Shown here: positions 1 through 7,264 of the stretch, in pieces
How the letters are laid out: each line of letters opens with the position of its first letter
Position numbering within the stretch: position 1 is the stretch's first letter
Assembly (NCBI GenBank): GCA_902406135.1
Contig: CABPCX010000084.1
Location: forward strand, 1-7,489
Direction of reading: 5' to 3'
Length of the DNA: 7,489 bases
Origin: an uncultured Eubacteriales bacterium
Lineage (GTDB): Bacteria; Bacillota; Clostridia; Lachnospirales; Anaerotignaceae
Program-made: the position numbers and the translations under genes
Notes under the pieces: generated by a model
Told to the model about the DNA's origin: nothing
Seen by the model: only the letters and a program-made list of their open reading frames with translations
Databases searched by the model: none

Positions 1-760
1 TACATTTCAATATTATCCTAAACTGCCTTGTAATAAGCGACAGCACCATAAATGGCGACTCATTGAGTGCCAGGAGGTTTCTGTATATCTCCAATGCCTT
101 TTCAGTCTTTCCCGCTATCATGGCGTCAACAAGGTCAAATACCTTTGTTTCTGAATTTTTCACGCATACCGCATCTATATCCTCGGCCGATACCTCGCTT
201 CTTCCGTCCATATAGGCTATAAGCTTTTCACATTCGCCCCTGAGCATCTCTGCGTCAACACAGTTTCTTACCATATATATACAGAGATTTTTGGGTATTT
301 TAAGGCCGCTTTTTGTAAGTTTCTTTTCCGCAAGTGAAGCCAGGTCATTATCCTTGAGCTTTCCGAATTCCGCCGCCATTCCGTTTTTTTCGACCGCTTT
401 GAAAAGCTTAAGTCTTTTATCCGCCTTTTCCTCGGAAAACACTATACAGGCCGTATCGGGCAGATTTTGCACATAGTCCGCCAGTATGTCGCTTTCCGCC
501 TTTTTACCCTCTGAAAAAAATCCGCAGTCCTTCACAAGTATAAATCTTTTATCACTGAGAAACGGTGTCGTTTCCGCCGCCTCTATGACCTGTCCGGCTG
601 TGGTCTTGACATCATTAAAGATGGATACGTTCATCATTTCCGCAGCTTCGTCAACTACGGCCTTCTTTATCTTTTCCTCGGCCGCTCTCCTTGTAAAGCT
701 GTCCTCACCCCAGAGGAAATAGCATTTCTTTATGCCCTTTTTTAAATCCAAACCAGTCAT
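1..760 (-). CDS. holA: DNA polymerase III subunit delta, 3' end cut by the window edge
   Basis: HolA (delta) is the clamp-loader subunit that opens the beta sliding clamp and, with delta' and gamma/tau, loads it on primed DNA in the cytoplasm. My translation from ATG at 760 gives 253 codons with no stop up to the left edge; the family is about 340 residues, so roughly the last quarter is missing. Recognisable family features are the N-terminal YFLWGED segment (residues 14-20), where a Walker-like fold begins without a P-loop, and the late LITRQFRIIL segment near residues 241-250, typical of the helical domain. The start codon overlaps the stop of the upstream lipoprotein gene by one base (TAATG), and a GAGGG ribosome site lies inside the end of that gene, so translational coupling is likely. 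holA next to comEC is an old Bacillota arrangement (yqeN in B. subtilis). Identification is from recalled family sequence, not from a search. Confidence 0.92.
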   Translation of the reverse strand, partial: MTGLDLKKGIKKCYFLWGEDSFTRRAAEEKIKKAVVDEAAEMMNVSIFNDVKTTAGQVIEAAETTPFLSDKRFILVKDCGFFSEGKKAESDILADYVQNLPDTACIVFSEEKADKRLKLFKAVEKNGMAAEFGKLKDNDLASLAEKKLTKSGLKIPKNLCIYMVRNCVDAEMLRGECEKLIAYMDGRSEVSAEDIDAVCVKNSETKVFDLVDAMIAGKTEKALEIYRNLLALNESPFMVLSLITRQFRIILKC

Positions 761-1641
761 TATAATGCCCTCTGCACCTGATCTTCTGCAGCTGTGCTTT
801 GATCATTCTGCTCGTTTTGTCCACTCTGTCCGTTAGGTTCGCTCTTTTCGCTTGGTTCACTTTGTGCGCTCTGGTCTTTCTGCGCACTCTGGTCTTCAGT
901 CTCTTCTTTTTTCATTGTATCGACCGGTTCTTCTTTCATCTGCGCTTCGGACTCTTCCATCTTTCTGTGTTCATCCAGATTAAGGTCGCTGAACTCAACG
1001 GTTACCGCATAGGCAGCTTCACAGCCGTTCAATGTTTCAGGCTCGTAAAAACTTTCAAGGCTGACGGATGAGGGACCTTTATCGCCTGTATATACCTGAA
1101 TGCCTACAGGTATTTCCTCATTGTATTTAACTGATGTTCTTGTATTAAGCGTTGTCTGCATACGTCCTGTGCTGTATACATCTTCCGTATCAGGATAAAA
1201 CTCGTTGCTGCCCTTGTCGTGCTCGCTCTGGAATGATGTTTTCATACCATTTCCCATATCTTCATAGGCAAGGCCTATTCTGCCTTCCGTGTCACTGAAA
1301 AGCCTGCTGTCCCTTGTATATTCTTTCCATTCTCCGTCCTTATATTTATATACTGTTATATGTACGCTTTCTATATTTTCGTCAACGACAAAATCGCATA
1401 TTACACCGTTGTTTTTTACATCCATCAAGCTGAGAATATTCTTCTCATCCTCATTAAGCTGAGCCTGCTCTATATACATTTCGGAAGCTGTTTCTTCCGT
1501 TTTTCCCTGACCATCATTTTTCTCAGGCATATCCTGTTCTGTATTTGTTTCGGGTTTTTCTTCTGTTTTCACAGTATCACTTACAGCAGAGCATCCTGAA
1601 AGAAGCATCAGTGATGCTACAAAAATAGCAAATTTCTTCAT
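760..1641 (-). CDS. Unrecognised lipoprotein with repetitive hydrophilic C-terminal tail
   Basis: The 293-residue product begins with a lipoprotein signal: MKKF, a hydrophobic stretch, then the lipobox LLSGC with the lipidated cysteine at residue 17. It should be anchored on the outer face of the membrane. After an acidic, Thr/Glu/Lys-rich linker (about 18-60) comes a mixed region (about 65-220) with alternating hydrophobic segments such as ESVHITVYKYKDGEW, suggesting a beta-rich domain I cannot name. Residues 221-293 are low complexity, rich in Glu, Gln, Ser and Lys, with short repeats at 250-282. The start is well supported: a TAAGGAG ribosome site at 1657-1651 precedes the ATG with about nine bases of spacing, and its TAA is also the comEC stop codon. 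The stop overlaps the holA start. Position between comEC and holA suggests co-expression, but the function is unknown; surface binding or an envelope accessory role are only guesses. Confidence 0.85.
   Translation of the reverse strand: MKKFAIFVASLMLLSGCSAVSDTVKTEEKPETNTEQDMPEKNDGQGKTEETASEMYIEQAQLNEDEKNILSLMDVKNNGVICDFVVDENIESVHITVYKYKDGEWKEYTRDSRLFSDTEGRIGLAYEDMGNGMKTSFQSEHDKGSNEFYPDTEDVYSTGRMQTTLNTRTSVKYNEEIPVGIQVYTGDKGPSSVSLESFYEPETLNGCEAAYAVTVEFSDLNLDEHRKMEESEAQMKEEPVDTMKKEETEDQSAQKDQSAQSEPSEKSEPNGQSGQNEQNDQSTAAEDQVQRAL
796..894 (-). repeat. Short in-frame repeats coding the lipoprotein tail
   Basis: Residues 250-261 read DQSAQK then DQSAQS, an 18-base unit present twice with silent differences (GAC CAG AGT GCG CAG versus GAC CAG AGC GCA CAA). 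Residues 261-281 continue as seven tripeptides: SEP, SEK, SEP, NGQ, SGQ, NEQ, NDQ. The whole stretch therefore has a three-residue (nine-base) period. The variation between units means the array is diverged, not freshly duplicated. Confidence 0.7.
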
Positions 1642-1654
1642 CTTATTCCACTCC

Positions 1655-3910
1655 TTATTTTTTGAAGGTTTTTATATCTTCAATATTTCCGCTTTCGTCC
1701 AAGTAAAAAGTCACCGCACCATCCCGGCCTGTAATATAAGTTTCAATATTAAGGTCATCAAGTCTTTGAATTACTTCCCTATGCGGGAAACCGTAAATAT
1801 TGTTTTCTTCCGCTTCAATGACCGCAAATTCAGCTCCCGTCATTCTGAGAAATTCTTCGGAAGATGAATTTTTTGACCCATGGTGCGCTGCCTTTATTAT
1901 ATCACAGTCTATATCACTTTTCAAAAGTTCAGTTTCGCTGTCTGAACTTATATCTCCCGTAAAGAGCACATCAGTCTCTCCCACGCTGAATTTAAGCACA
2001 AGGGAAGTTTCATTCTCACTTTCTGCCCAGCCGTCAATGGGATACAGACATTCAATTTTGCAGATTTCATTTCCGAAGCTGTCTCCGGCATCTGCAAAAC
2101 TGACCGGTATATTCATTTTTTCGGCCGTCCTAATTATCTCTACAGCCCTTTCGGGGTCGGCATAATCTGACAATACCACGGATTTCGTCAGTCCCCTTTC
2201 TATTATCTCCAGGGCACCTGCCGCATGGTCCGTATCCGTATGAGATATGAACAGTATGTCCGCCTTACCTGATTTTGACTGTATATAGGGTATAACTGAG
2301 CTTTCGGCGCCTCCGTCGGGCCCACCGTCTATAACAGCCATAAATTTTCCCGGTATATATACGGCAGAAGCATCTCCCTGACCTGCATCAAAAAATACTA
2401 TTTCAGCCGGTGAGGCAGCCATTACAGCCGCATATACGATACAAAACGCTGAAAATCCCGCAGATGTACAAATGAGTTTTCTTTTGGAATTTCTGAAATA
2501 AATGACAAGAAGTATAAAGGCATACATACCAATGACCGCCAAAAGGGACGGCTTCATGGTGTCCATATAAAAACCTTCGGTGCCTATTTTATCTCCAAAG
2601 GTATTATAAATTACAATCATACGTCCAGCTATTTTTCCAACAATTATTCCTTCGCCAAAAATCGACAATAATGCCGACAAAATGCCAAGGCCTGTAGAGA
2701 AACTAAGAAACGGAACAAATAAAATATTTGTTATGGGAGCGATTATTGATACTCCGCCGAAATAATACATGGTTAGCGGAGTTGTCATTATCCATACCAA
2801 AAGAGAAAACATCAGTGCTTTGGAAAGGTTTCCGAGATTTTTATAATCCTTTATTATGTCTTCAGTCAGAGCAACGGCGGTTATGCCCGCGTATGATAAC
2901 TGAAAGGAAACATTCCAAAGATACATGGGATTTATAATCAGCATTATAAAGGCACTGAAAGCAGTTATGTTAAGCCGGTCTCCGTTTCTGCTTATGATAT
3001 AGCCCACATAAAATGTTATGGTCATCATAACGGCTCTCATAGCAGAAGGAGATACACCCGTAAAGAAAAGATACAGTACCAGAAACACCGAGGCAATCGG
3101 CATTGCTGCCCTTCTGCGTATTTTCAAAATCTTTGTAAGCAGAACAAATATGGCTCCGGCAATGACGGAAACGTGTATGCCCGATACCGCCAGCAGATGG
3201 CTTATGCCAAGATTTTTATAATTGTTCCTTGTATCTTCATCGATATCATATTTATATCCAGTTGTAAGAGCCTTAATTACCGAAGCTTCATCTTCGGACA
3301 TAATGCTGTCGAAAAAGTCATTGGCATTTTCCCTTGCCTTTTCGATTTTATATATCACCGCATCATTATCAATGCCGGTGTTCTCTAAAGATTCTGCCCA
3401 CATATTGCAGCCGTATCCGTTGGAAAACATATACATTTTATAGTTAGTCTGATACGGATTAGTGGGCTCATCATATCCATATAGTCTTCCTCTGACTTTT
3501 ACTATATCCCCTGCTCTTACATTGATGTTTTCAGAAGTAACAAATATTTTTATTTTATCGTTATATACGCCGTCATCAAAAACGATTCTGTTGGTTTCCA
3601 GGTTTATTGCCGCATTTCCGTCTTCTTTTATATAATATGACCTTACGGTACCGCTGACATATACATCCTTATTATCCAAAACAGCTCCCGGATAAGTATA
3701 GACATTAATGGTATGTGAACACAATATAAATCCTGCCGCACATAATACGGGAACATAAAAATATTCGTATACTTTCTTTTTAGTGCCCAATAAAACAGAA
3801 ACCGCCGCAATTATAATAATCACGGCGGCAAAAACAACGGTATTCAGATATGCCGCGGACAATATTCCCGTAATCAGTCCTGCAGCAAACCATACAAACG
3901 GCCTTTTCAT
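1655..3910 (-). CDS. comEC: ComEC/Rec2-family DNA uptake channel with C-terminal metallo-beta-lactamase domain
   Basis: ComEC forms the inner-membrane channel that takes up single-stranded DNA in natural transformation. At 751 residues the protein is full length and uninterrupted. It shows an N-terminal pair of membrane segments (about 8-65), a soluble OB-like domain (DUF4131 region, about 80-170), the Competence domain with the signature HLLAVSGIHVS (238-248) and many helices to about residue 500, then a metallo-beta-lactamase-like domain. In the latter I see FFDAGQGDA (506-514), IDGG (527-530), the metal-site-like SHTDTDH (556-562), NETS (633-636), FTGD (650-653) and AAHHGS (674-679), all as expected for an intact ComEC nuclease-type domain. 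The start has only a weak ribosome site (GGTGA) and follows the GerMN stop by 11 bases. The operon also holds a ComEA-like gene and holA. No comEB, comFA or pilus genes are in the window, so competence itself cannot be judged. Confidence 0.96.
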   Translation of the reverse strand: MKRPFVWFAAGLITGILSAAYLNTVVFAAVIIIIAAVSVLLGTKKKVYEYFYVPVLCAAGFILCSHTINVYTYPGAVLDNKDVYVSGTVRSYYIKEDGNAAINLETNRIVFDDGVYNDKIKIFVTSENINVRAGDIVKVRGRLYGYDEPTNPYQTNYKMYMFSNGYGCNMWAESLENTGIDNDAVIYKIEKARENANDFFDSIMSEDEASVIKALTTGYKYDIDEDTRNNYKNLGISHLLAVSGIHVSVIAGAIFVLLTKILKIRRRAAMPIASVFLVLYLFFTGVSPSAMRAVMMTITFYVGYIISRNGDRLNITAFSAFIMLIINPMYLWNVSFQLSYAGITAVALTEDIIKDYKNLGNLSKALMFSLLVWIMTTPLTMYYFGGVSIIAPITNILFVPFLSFSTGLGILSALLSIFGEGIIVGKIAGRMIVIYNTFGDKIGTEGFYMDTMKPSLLAVIGMYAFILLVIYFRNSKRKLICTSAGFSAFCIVYAAVMAASPAEIVFFDAGQGDASAVYIPGKFMAVIDGGPDGGAESSVIPYIQSKSGKADILFISHTDTDHAAGALEIIERGLTKSVVLSDYADPERAVEIIRTAEKMNIPVSFADAGDSFGNEICKIECLYPIDGWAESENETSLVLKFSVGETDVLFTGDISSDSETELLKSDIDCDIIKAAHHGSKNSSSEEFLRMTGAEFAVIEAEENNIYGFPHREVIQRLDDLNIETYITGRDGAVTFYLDESGNIEDIKTFKK
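2056..2099 (-). repeat. Inverted repeat inside comEC able to form a long hairpin
   Basis: A perfect 10-base inverted repeat, TTTTGCAGAT and ATCTGCAAAA, is separated by 24 bases. On the coding strand the spacer can itself pair CCGGAG with CTTCGG (one G-U pair) around an ACAG loop, giving a stacked two-part stem. It lies in the metallo-beta-lactamase part of comEC (around FADAGDSFGNEICK), without a following U-run, so it is not a standard terminator. Chance is possible. Confidence 0.4.
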
Positions 3911-3921
3911 AAAATCACCGC

Positions 3922-4881
3922 TTACTCAAATGTAATATCATAATTAGGTTCCACGGGCTTTGTTAAGTCCACTATATGCCCGTATTTATCGTACTTTTCA
4001 CCCTCGATAAGGAACTGAACCTTATTTATAGTCTCCATTTCGGCAAGGGAATTTACGATGCTGTAGACAGCTGCCAGGGCGTCTTTTTCAGACCCGCTCT
4101 GTCTTGTCACAAACTCACTGCTCAAATCCACATAACATACACCGTCAGCCGAACTGATATCCCTTATTTTTGTGTCCGAGGGTATAACGCTCTTTAATCC
4201 GCTGTTTTCAGGACCTTCTATGAGCTGTTCAATGATATATCTTTCTATGGGCTGATTAGGATTTACTTCAACCTCCCTTATTTCCGTGCCAAGCTTTGAG
4301 CCGTCTGCGCTTTTGAAATAAAGAGTAAGTATTTCATAGTTTGTGGGCTCCGCAGATATATTGCCGTCAATAACGATATCTTTCCTTCCAAGCTTGCCCA
4401 CAGTCTGGCCGCTTGTCATTTCGAGGGGCTGGCCGTCTACGGTTATATACACATAGTCAATAAACTGAAAAGACGTAAAAGTATATACTACGGCCGTCTT
4501 GAATATAAGTTCATCGCCAAGCTCCATGGTATTATAGATGGCATTGAAATCTATGCCTAAAATTCCGCTGTCAATATAGACGGAATTTATATCCAGTCCG
4601 TCGGGAACAGCTGATTTTCTTTCCTCGGTTTTCTGTACATCACGCATTTTTTCGTAAGCGTCAAATACCTGTTCTTCCTGGGATTTTCCGTCTACAGCCA
4701 TCATTTCAAACTTGAGAGTTTGATTTATATTGTCGATATAATATATCTCACAATGGGCTGCCCCTTCACTTCCGGGCATATTTTCGGTTTTCTTTGGACT
4801 GCAGCCAGTGACAGCCAGTATAAGCGAAACCACTAGAGCTGCTAAATAAAGAATTTTTCTTCTATACATTTCTACCCTCAT
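3922..4881 (-). CDS. GerMN-domain lipoprotein, LpqB/GerM-like
   Basis: This 319-residue protein has a lipoprotein signal with lipobox AVTGC, Cys at residue 27 counting from the first ATG, so it is probably tethered outside the membrane. Two GerMN domains follow: a diverged one at about 43-155 ending VYITVDG, and a clearer one at about 184-295 (LTLYFKSADG, IIEQLIEGP, SVIPSDTKI, VCYVDLSSEF, KVQFLIEGE). Double GerMN proteins include GerM of sporulating Bacillus and, in Actinobacteria, LpqB, encoded directly after the MtrAB two-component system. Here it likewise follows a regulator and kinase, so a role in modulating the kinase is a reasonable inference; a sporulation or envelope role is the alternative. 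The first ATG overlaps the kinase stop (ATGA) but has no good ribosome site. A second ATG at 4869 (residue 5) is preceded by GAGG at six bases and gives a more typical signal peptide, MYRRKI; I consider it an equally good or better start. Confidence 0.88.
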   Translation of the reverse strand: MRVEMYRRKILYLAALVVSLILAVTGCSPKKTENMPGSEGAAHCEIYYIDNINQTLKFEMMAVDGKSQEEQVFDAYEKMRDVQKTEERKSAVPDGLDINSVYIDSGILGIDFNAIYNTMELGDELIFKTAVVYTFTSFQFIDYVYITVDGQPLEMTSGQTVGKLGRKDIVIDGNISAEPTNYEILTLYFKSADGSKLGTEIREVEVNPNQPIERYIIEQLIEGPENSGLKSVIPSDTKIRDISSADGVCYVDLSSEFVTRQSGSEKDALAAVYSIVNSLAEMETINKVQFLIEGEKYDKYGHIVDLTKPVEPNYDITFE

Positions 4882-6296
4882 TTCTGTTTAAGGGGAATTA
4901 TTATCACAAATGTAGTTCCCTCATTTTCTTTACTGGAAACCTTTATGCTGCCGTTATGCATAAGCACAGCCGAGCGGACTATGGACAGTCCAAGTCCGGT
5001 TCCTCCCGTTTCTCTGTCGCGGTTTTTATCAACTCTGTAAAATCTGTCAAAAATCTTTCCTATTTCTTCTTCCGCTATGCCTATACCGTTGTCAGAAACG
5101 GTAATAAACGCATTCTGATGGTCAGCATCAACTGTAACCTCGACTTTACCCTCTTCAGAATTATATTTTATTCCGTTTTCGATAAGGTTTGATACAGCAA
5201 GGGACAGTTTTGTTTCTTCTATTTCAGCCGATACGTCCTTTACTCTGTTATATATGATTGAAATATTTTTCGCTTTGGCAATTGGTTCAAGCCTTTTTAC
5301 TATATCTCCAACCATATCAGTTAAATTTATTTCAACCGGCTTTAACTCAACTTCCTGTCTGTTCATTCTTACGAGTGTAAGAAGGTCATTTATTATATCA
5401 GTCATTCTGTCTACTTCAGAGTTTATATCCCTTAAAAATTCTACATACATTTCCTTAGGTACACTGTCCGGGTCCTGAATAAGTATGGAATCGCTTAAAA
5501 CTTTTATTGAACTGAGCGGCGTTTTAAGCTCGTGGGATACATTCGATACAAATTCCTGTCTGCTCATTTCTACCTGGTCGAGTTTTTCCGCCATATTATT
5601 GCTGGATTCCGCCAGCTCAGCCAGTTCCGTATGCAAAAAGTCGTTGACTTCTATTCTCTGGTCAAAATGGCCTTCAGCCATCTTTTTGATGACCTCAATA
5701 CTTCTGTTTAAAGGATTTGTAAACCACCATGCAAGGAATGTTATTATCGCAAAAACAACAGCCATCAGCATAACTATTATGCTGAATATTTTTTGTCTTA
5801 TGGCGTCTACTGTAACTCCGATATCTGTTATGGAGCCGCACACAAGTACAACTCCGATACAGTTTGACCTGTCATCAACTATGGATACTGCGGCATGTAT
5901 TGTGTCATTATTCTGCACTCTGGCAACATCTTTATTATTAAGGGCATCAACAACTTCAGGAAGAAAATATATTTTTCCCTCTTCCGTCTTATTAGAGTCG
6001 TTTACAACCACTCCTGAGCGGTCAAGTACTATTATTCTATAGCCGCTCTGTTTGCTTGTCTGGTTTATATCATAATCAAATAAAAGAGCCTTGCTGTCAT
6101 CATACATATAGTCAGAAATCCCTATATGTCCGGAAACAACGTTTGCCTGCAGCAGCAGCTCTTTTTTTCTTTCTTCAACAAAATATCCTTGCACAGAATT
6201 AAGTGTTAGCTGTGCAACGATAAACAGCGGACAAATGCCTATTAACGCATAGGTAATAAACAGTGTCCATTTTAATTTAATACTTTTTTTAGCCAA
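4878..6296 (-). CDS. Membrane-bound sensor histidine kinase (HAMP-HisKA-HATPase)
   Basis: An inner-membrane sensor kinase of 472 residues from the proposed TTG start. Order of parts: a short basic N terminus (AKKSIKLKW), first membrane helix about 10-30, an extracytoplasmic sensor of about 140 residues, second membrane helix about 170-192, HAMP linker to about 245, the H-box FVSNVSHELKTPL with the phospho-accepting His255, the N-box NLIENGIKYN (from 370), DNGIGI (402-407), FDRFYR (416-421) and GGTGLGLS (431-438). All catalytic motifs are intact. The sensor resembles a single PAS/Cache-like fold (RIIVLDRSGVVV, then GVVLVCGS), which is inference. There is no cytoplasmic PAS domain, unlike WalK. 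The frame stays open to a GTG at 6341, but that lacks a ribosome site and would overlap the regulator gene by 53 bases; the TTG at 6296 follows GGGGAG by 12 bases. Its partner is the regulator encoded just upstream. Confidence 0.93.
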   Translation of the reverse strand: MAKKSIKLKWTLFITYALIGICPLFIVAQLTLNSVQGYFVEERKKELLLQANVVSGHIGISDYMYDDSKALLFDYDINQTSKQSGYRIIVLDRSGVVVNDSNKTEEGKIYFLPEVVDALNNKDVARVQNNDTIHAAVSIVDDRSNCIGVVLVCGSITDIGVTVDAIRQKIFSIIVMLMAVVFAIITFLAWWFTNPLNRSIEVIKKMAEGHFDQRIEVNDFLHTELAELAESSNNMAEKLDQVEMSRQEFVSNVSHELKTPLSSIKVLSDSILIQDPDSVPKEMYVEFLRDINSEVDRMTDIINDLLTLVRMNRQEVELKPVEINLTDMVGDIVKRLEPIAKAKNISIIYNRVKDVSAEIEETKLSLAVSNLIENGIKYNSEEGKVEVTVDADHQNAFITVSDNGIGIAEEEIGKIFDRFYRVDKNRDRETGGTGLGLSIVRSAVLMHNGSIKVSSKENEGTTFVIIIPLKQK

Positions 6297-6978
6297 AATA
6301 ATAGCCAACTCCCCATTTTGTAAAGATATATTCAGGCGCACTAGGTTTCTTTTCTATTTTTTCTCTAAGTCTTCTTACATGCACGTCAACGGTACGTACA
6401 TCTCCCGGATAGTCAAATCCCCATACTGTATCCAAAAGCTTTTCACGGCTGTATACTTTTCCCGGAGTTTTCATTAAAAGTTCCAGAAGGTCAAATTCCT
6501 TTGCCGTAAGAAAAGCTTCTTTTCCGTCTACAAACACTCTCCTGCTGTCCAAATCAATAAGAAGGTCTCTTATCTGTATTTCATTTTTCACAGGTGCCTT
6601 TTCTGTATTAGCTGCAGTGCTTCTTCTTAAAACAGCTTTTATTCTTGCCTTAAGCTCAAGAATGTTAAAAGGCTTTGTCATATAATCATCAGCACCGTAT
6701 TCAAGGCCCATTATTTTATCCATATCTTCGCCCTTTGCAGTAACCATTATTATGGGCATTTGAGAAAATTCTCTTACTTCCCTGCAAACCTGAAGTCCGT
6801 CCATTTTAGGAAGCATTACATCAAGCACAGCCAAATCATAGTCATTTTTTCTTATGAGATTTAAGGCTTCTTCTCCGTCGTATGCCACATCTATTTCCAT
6901 TCCGTCCTGCTCAAGGGAAAATTTTATTCCTTTTACAATTAATTTTTCATCATCAACAACCAGTATTTTATACGCCAT
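6289..6978 (-). CDS. OmpR/PhoB-family response regulator, WalR/MtrA-like
   Basis: A cytoplasmic DNA-binding response regulator of 229 residues, normal family length. The receiver domain (1-120) has the acidic pair D9/D10, phospho-acceptor D53 in VLDVMLP, T80 and K102 in TKPF, all expected positions. The C-terminal winged helix (about 133-229) contains FLTAKEFDLLELL, and the recognition region DVRTVDVHVRRLREKIE followed by the wing GVGYYF. This last part is close to WalR and MtrA, but the neighbours of walRK (yycH, yycI, yycJ) are absent, so I give no symbol. The ATG is well supported by GGAGGG seven bases upstream. It follows the ComEA-like gene by 28 bases with no terminator, and its end overlaps the kinase gene by eight bases. 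Targets cannot be read from the window; feedback on its own operon is common in the family but not shown here. Confidence 0.95.
   Translation of the reverse strand: MAYKILVVDDEKLIVKGIKFSLEQDGMEIDVAYDGEEALNLIRKNDYDLAVLDVMLPKMDGLQVCREVREFSQMPIIMVTAKGEDMDKIMGLEYGADDYMTKPFNILELKARIKAVLRRSTAANTEKAPVKNEIQIRDLLIDLDSRRVFVDGKEAFLTAKEFDLLELLMKTPGKVYSREKLLDTVWGFDYPGDVRTVDVHVRRLREKIEKKPSAPEYIFTKWGVGYYFG
6309..6314 (-). promoter_or_regulatory. Ribosome binding site supporting a TTG start for the kinase
   Basis: GGGGAG lies within the last codons of the regulator gene (the Trp-Gly-Val part of its wing) and 12 bases before a TTG at 6296. The spacing is long but it is the only purine-rich site near the kinase N terminus, and it favours the product beginning AKKSIKLKW directly before the first membrane helix. 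Confidence 0.45.
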
Positions 6979-6985
6979 CTAAATA

Positions 6986-6991
6986 CCCTCC
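6986..6991 (-). promoter_or_regulatory. Ribosome binding site of the response regulator gene
   Basis: GGAGGG seven bases before the ATG at 6978 fixes the regulator start. It lies in the 28-base gap after the ComEA-like gene and is the strongest ribosome site in the window, so the regulator may be translated more than its neighbours. Confidence 0.75.
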
Positions 6992-7006
6992 GACAGTACA
7001 CAAAAA

Positions 7007-7264
7007 TCAAATATATGTATAATCAAGTATGACCTTCCTCATTCTCGAGGTAAGTCCACTGACATTATATATATCTTCAATGCTTTCAAACTTTCCATAT
7101 TTTTCTCTATATTCTACTATAAGCTGTGCCTCATCTTCACCGATATACATCAGCGATTCTATTTCATCAACGCTGGCCGTATTAAGATTCAATTTATCTT
7201 CTGTGTCATAACCACTTTGGTATATGCTTTTGCCGCTATAGTAATCCTTTTTAGTTTCCTGCAC
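7007..7264 (-). CDS. ComEA-like helix-hairpin-helix protein (start uncertain, N terminus extends upstream)
   Basis: From a GTG at 7264 the frame gives 85 residues; residues about 25-85 form a ComEA-type double helix-hairpin-helix domain: LNLNTASVDEIESL, IGEDEAQLIVEYREKYGKFESIEDI, then SGLTSRMRKVILDY. In competent bacteria ComEA is a membrane-anchored receptor that binds incoming double-stranded DNA outside the cell and passes it to ComEC. The link here rests on the domain plus comEC and holA downstream. The GTG has no ribosome site, and the frame continues upstream through a membrane helix, so this start is probably not the true one; the intact protein would be about 120 residues, without the SLBB domain seen in longer ComEA proteins. 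The glycine-rich hairpin loops are atypical: MYIGED in place of PGIG-x, and SGLT in place of a GIG-type turn, so DNA binding may be altered. Alternatively it is a degenerate or non-competence HhH protein. Confidence 0.75.
   Translation of the reverse strand: MQETKKDYYSGKSIYQSGYDTEDKLNLNTASVDEIESLMYIGEDEAQLIVEYREKYGKFESIEDIYNVSGLTSRMRKVILDYTYI

Noticed and set aside
705..887. 60-codon minus-strand frame across the lipoprotein-holA junction
   Set aside because: It overlaps two better supported frames and its basic composition is the shifted reading of the repetitive lipoprotein tail.
799..1071. Plus-strand frame with hydrophobic Phe/Leu-rich product opposite the lipoprotein
   Set aside because: Hydrophobicity is an artefact of reading Glu/Lys/Gln codons on the opposite strand; no ribosome site.
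1086..1108. Inverted repeat CCTGTA ... TACAGG within the lipoprotein gene
   Set aside because: Only six bases per arm within coding sequence, no nearby promoter or terminator context; expected by chance.
1800..2165. 121-codon plus-strand frame opposite the comEC metallo-beta-lactamase domain
   Set aside because: Antisense shadow; the minus-strand frame holds all the expected ComEC motifs and the plus frame has none.
5485..6042. 185-codon open frame on the plus strand opposite the kinase gene
   Set aside because: It lies wholly antisense to a clear histidine kinase, is Ser/Thr/Leu-rich in the way typical of reverse-complement shadows, and shows no motif or ribosome site.
6289..6978. Naming the pair walR/walK
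   Set aside because: The regulator C terminus is WalR-like, but the kinase lacks the cytoplasmic PAS domain and the usual yycH/yycI/yycJ neighbours are missing.
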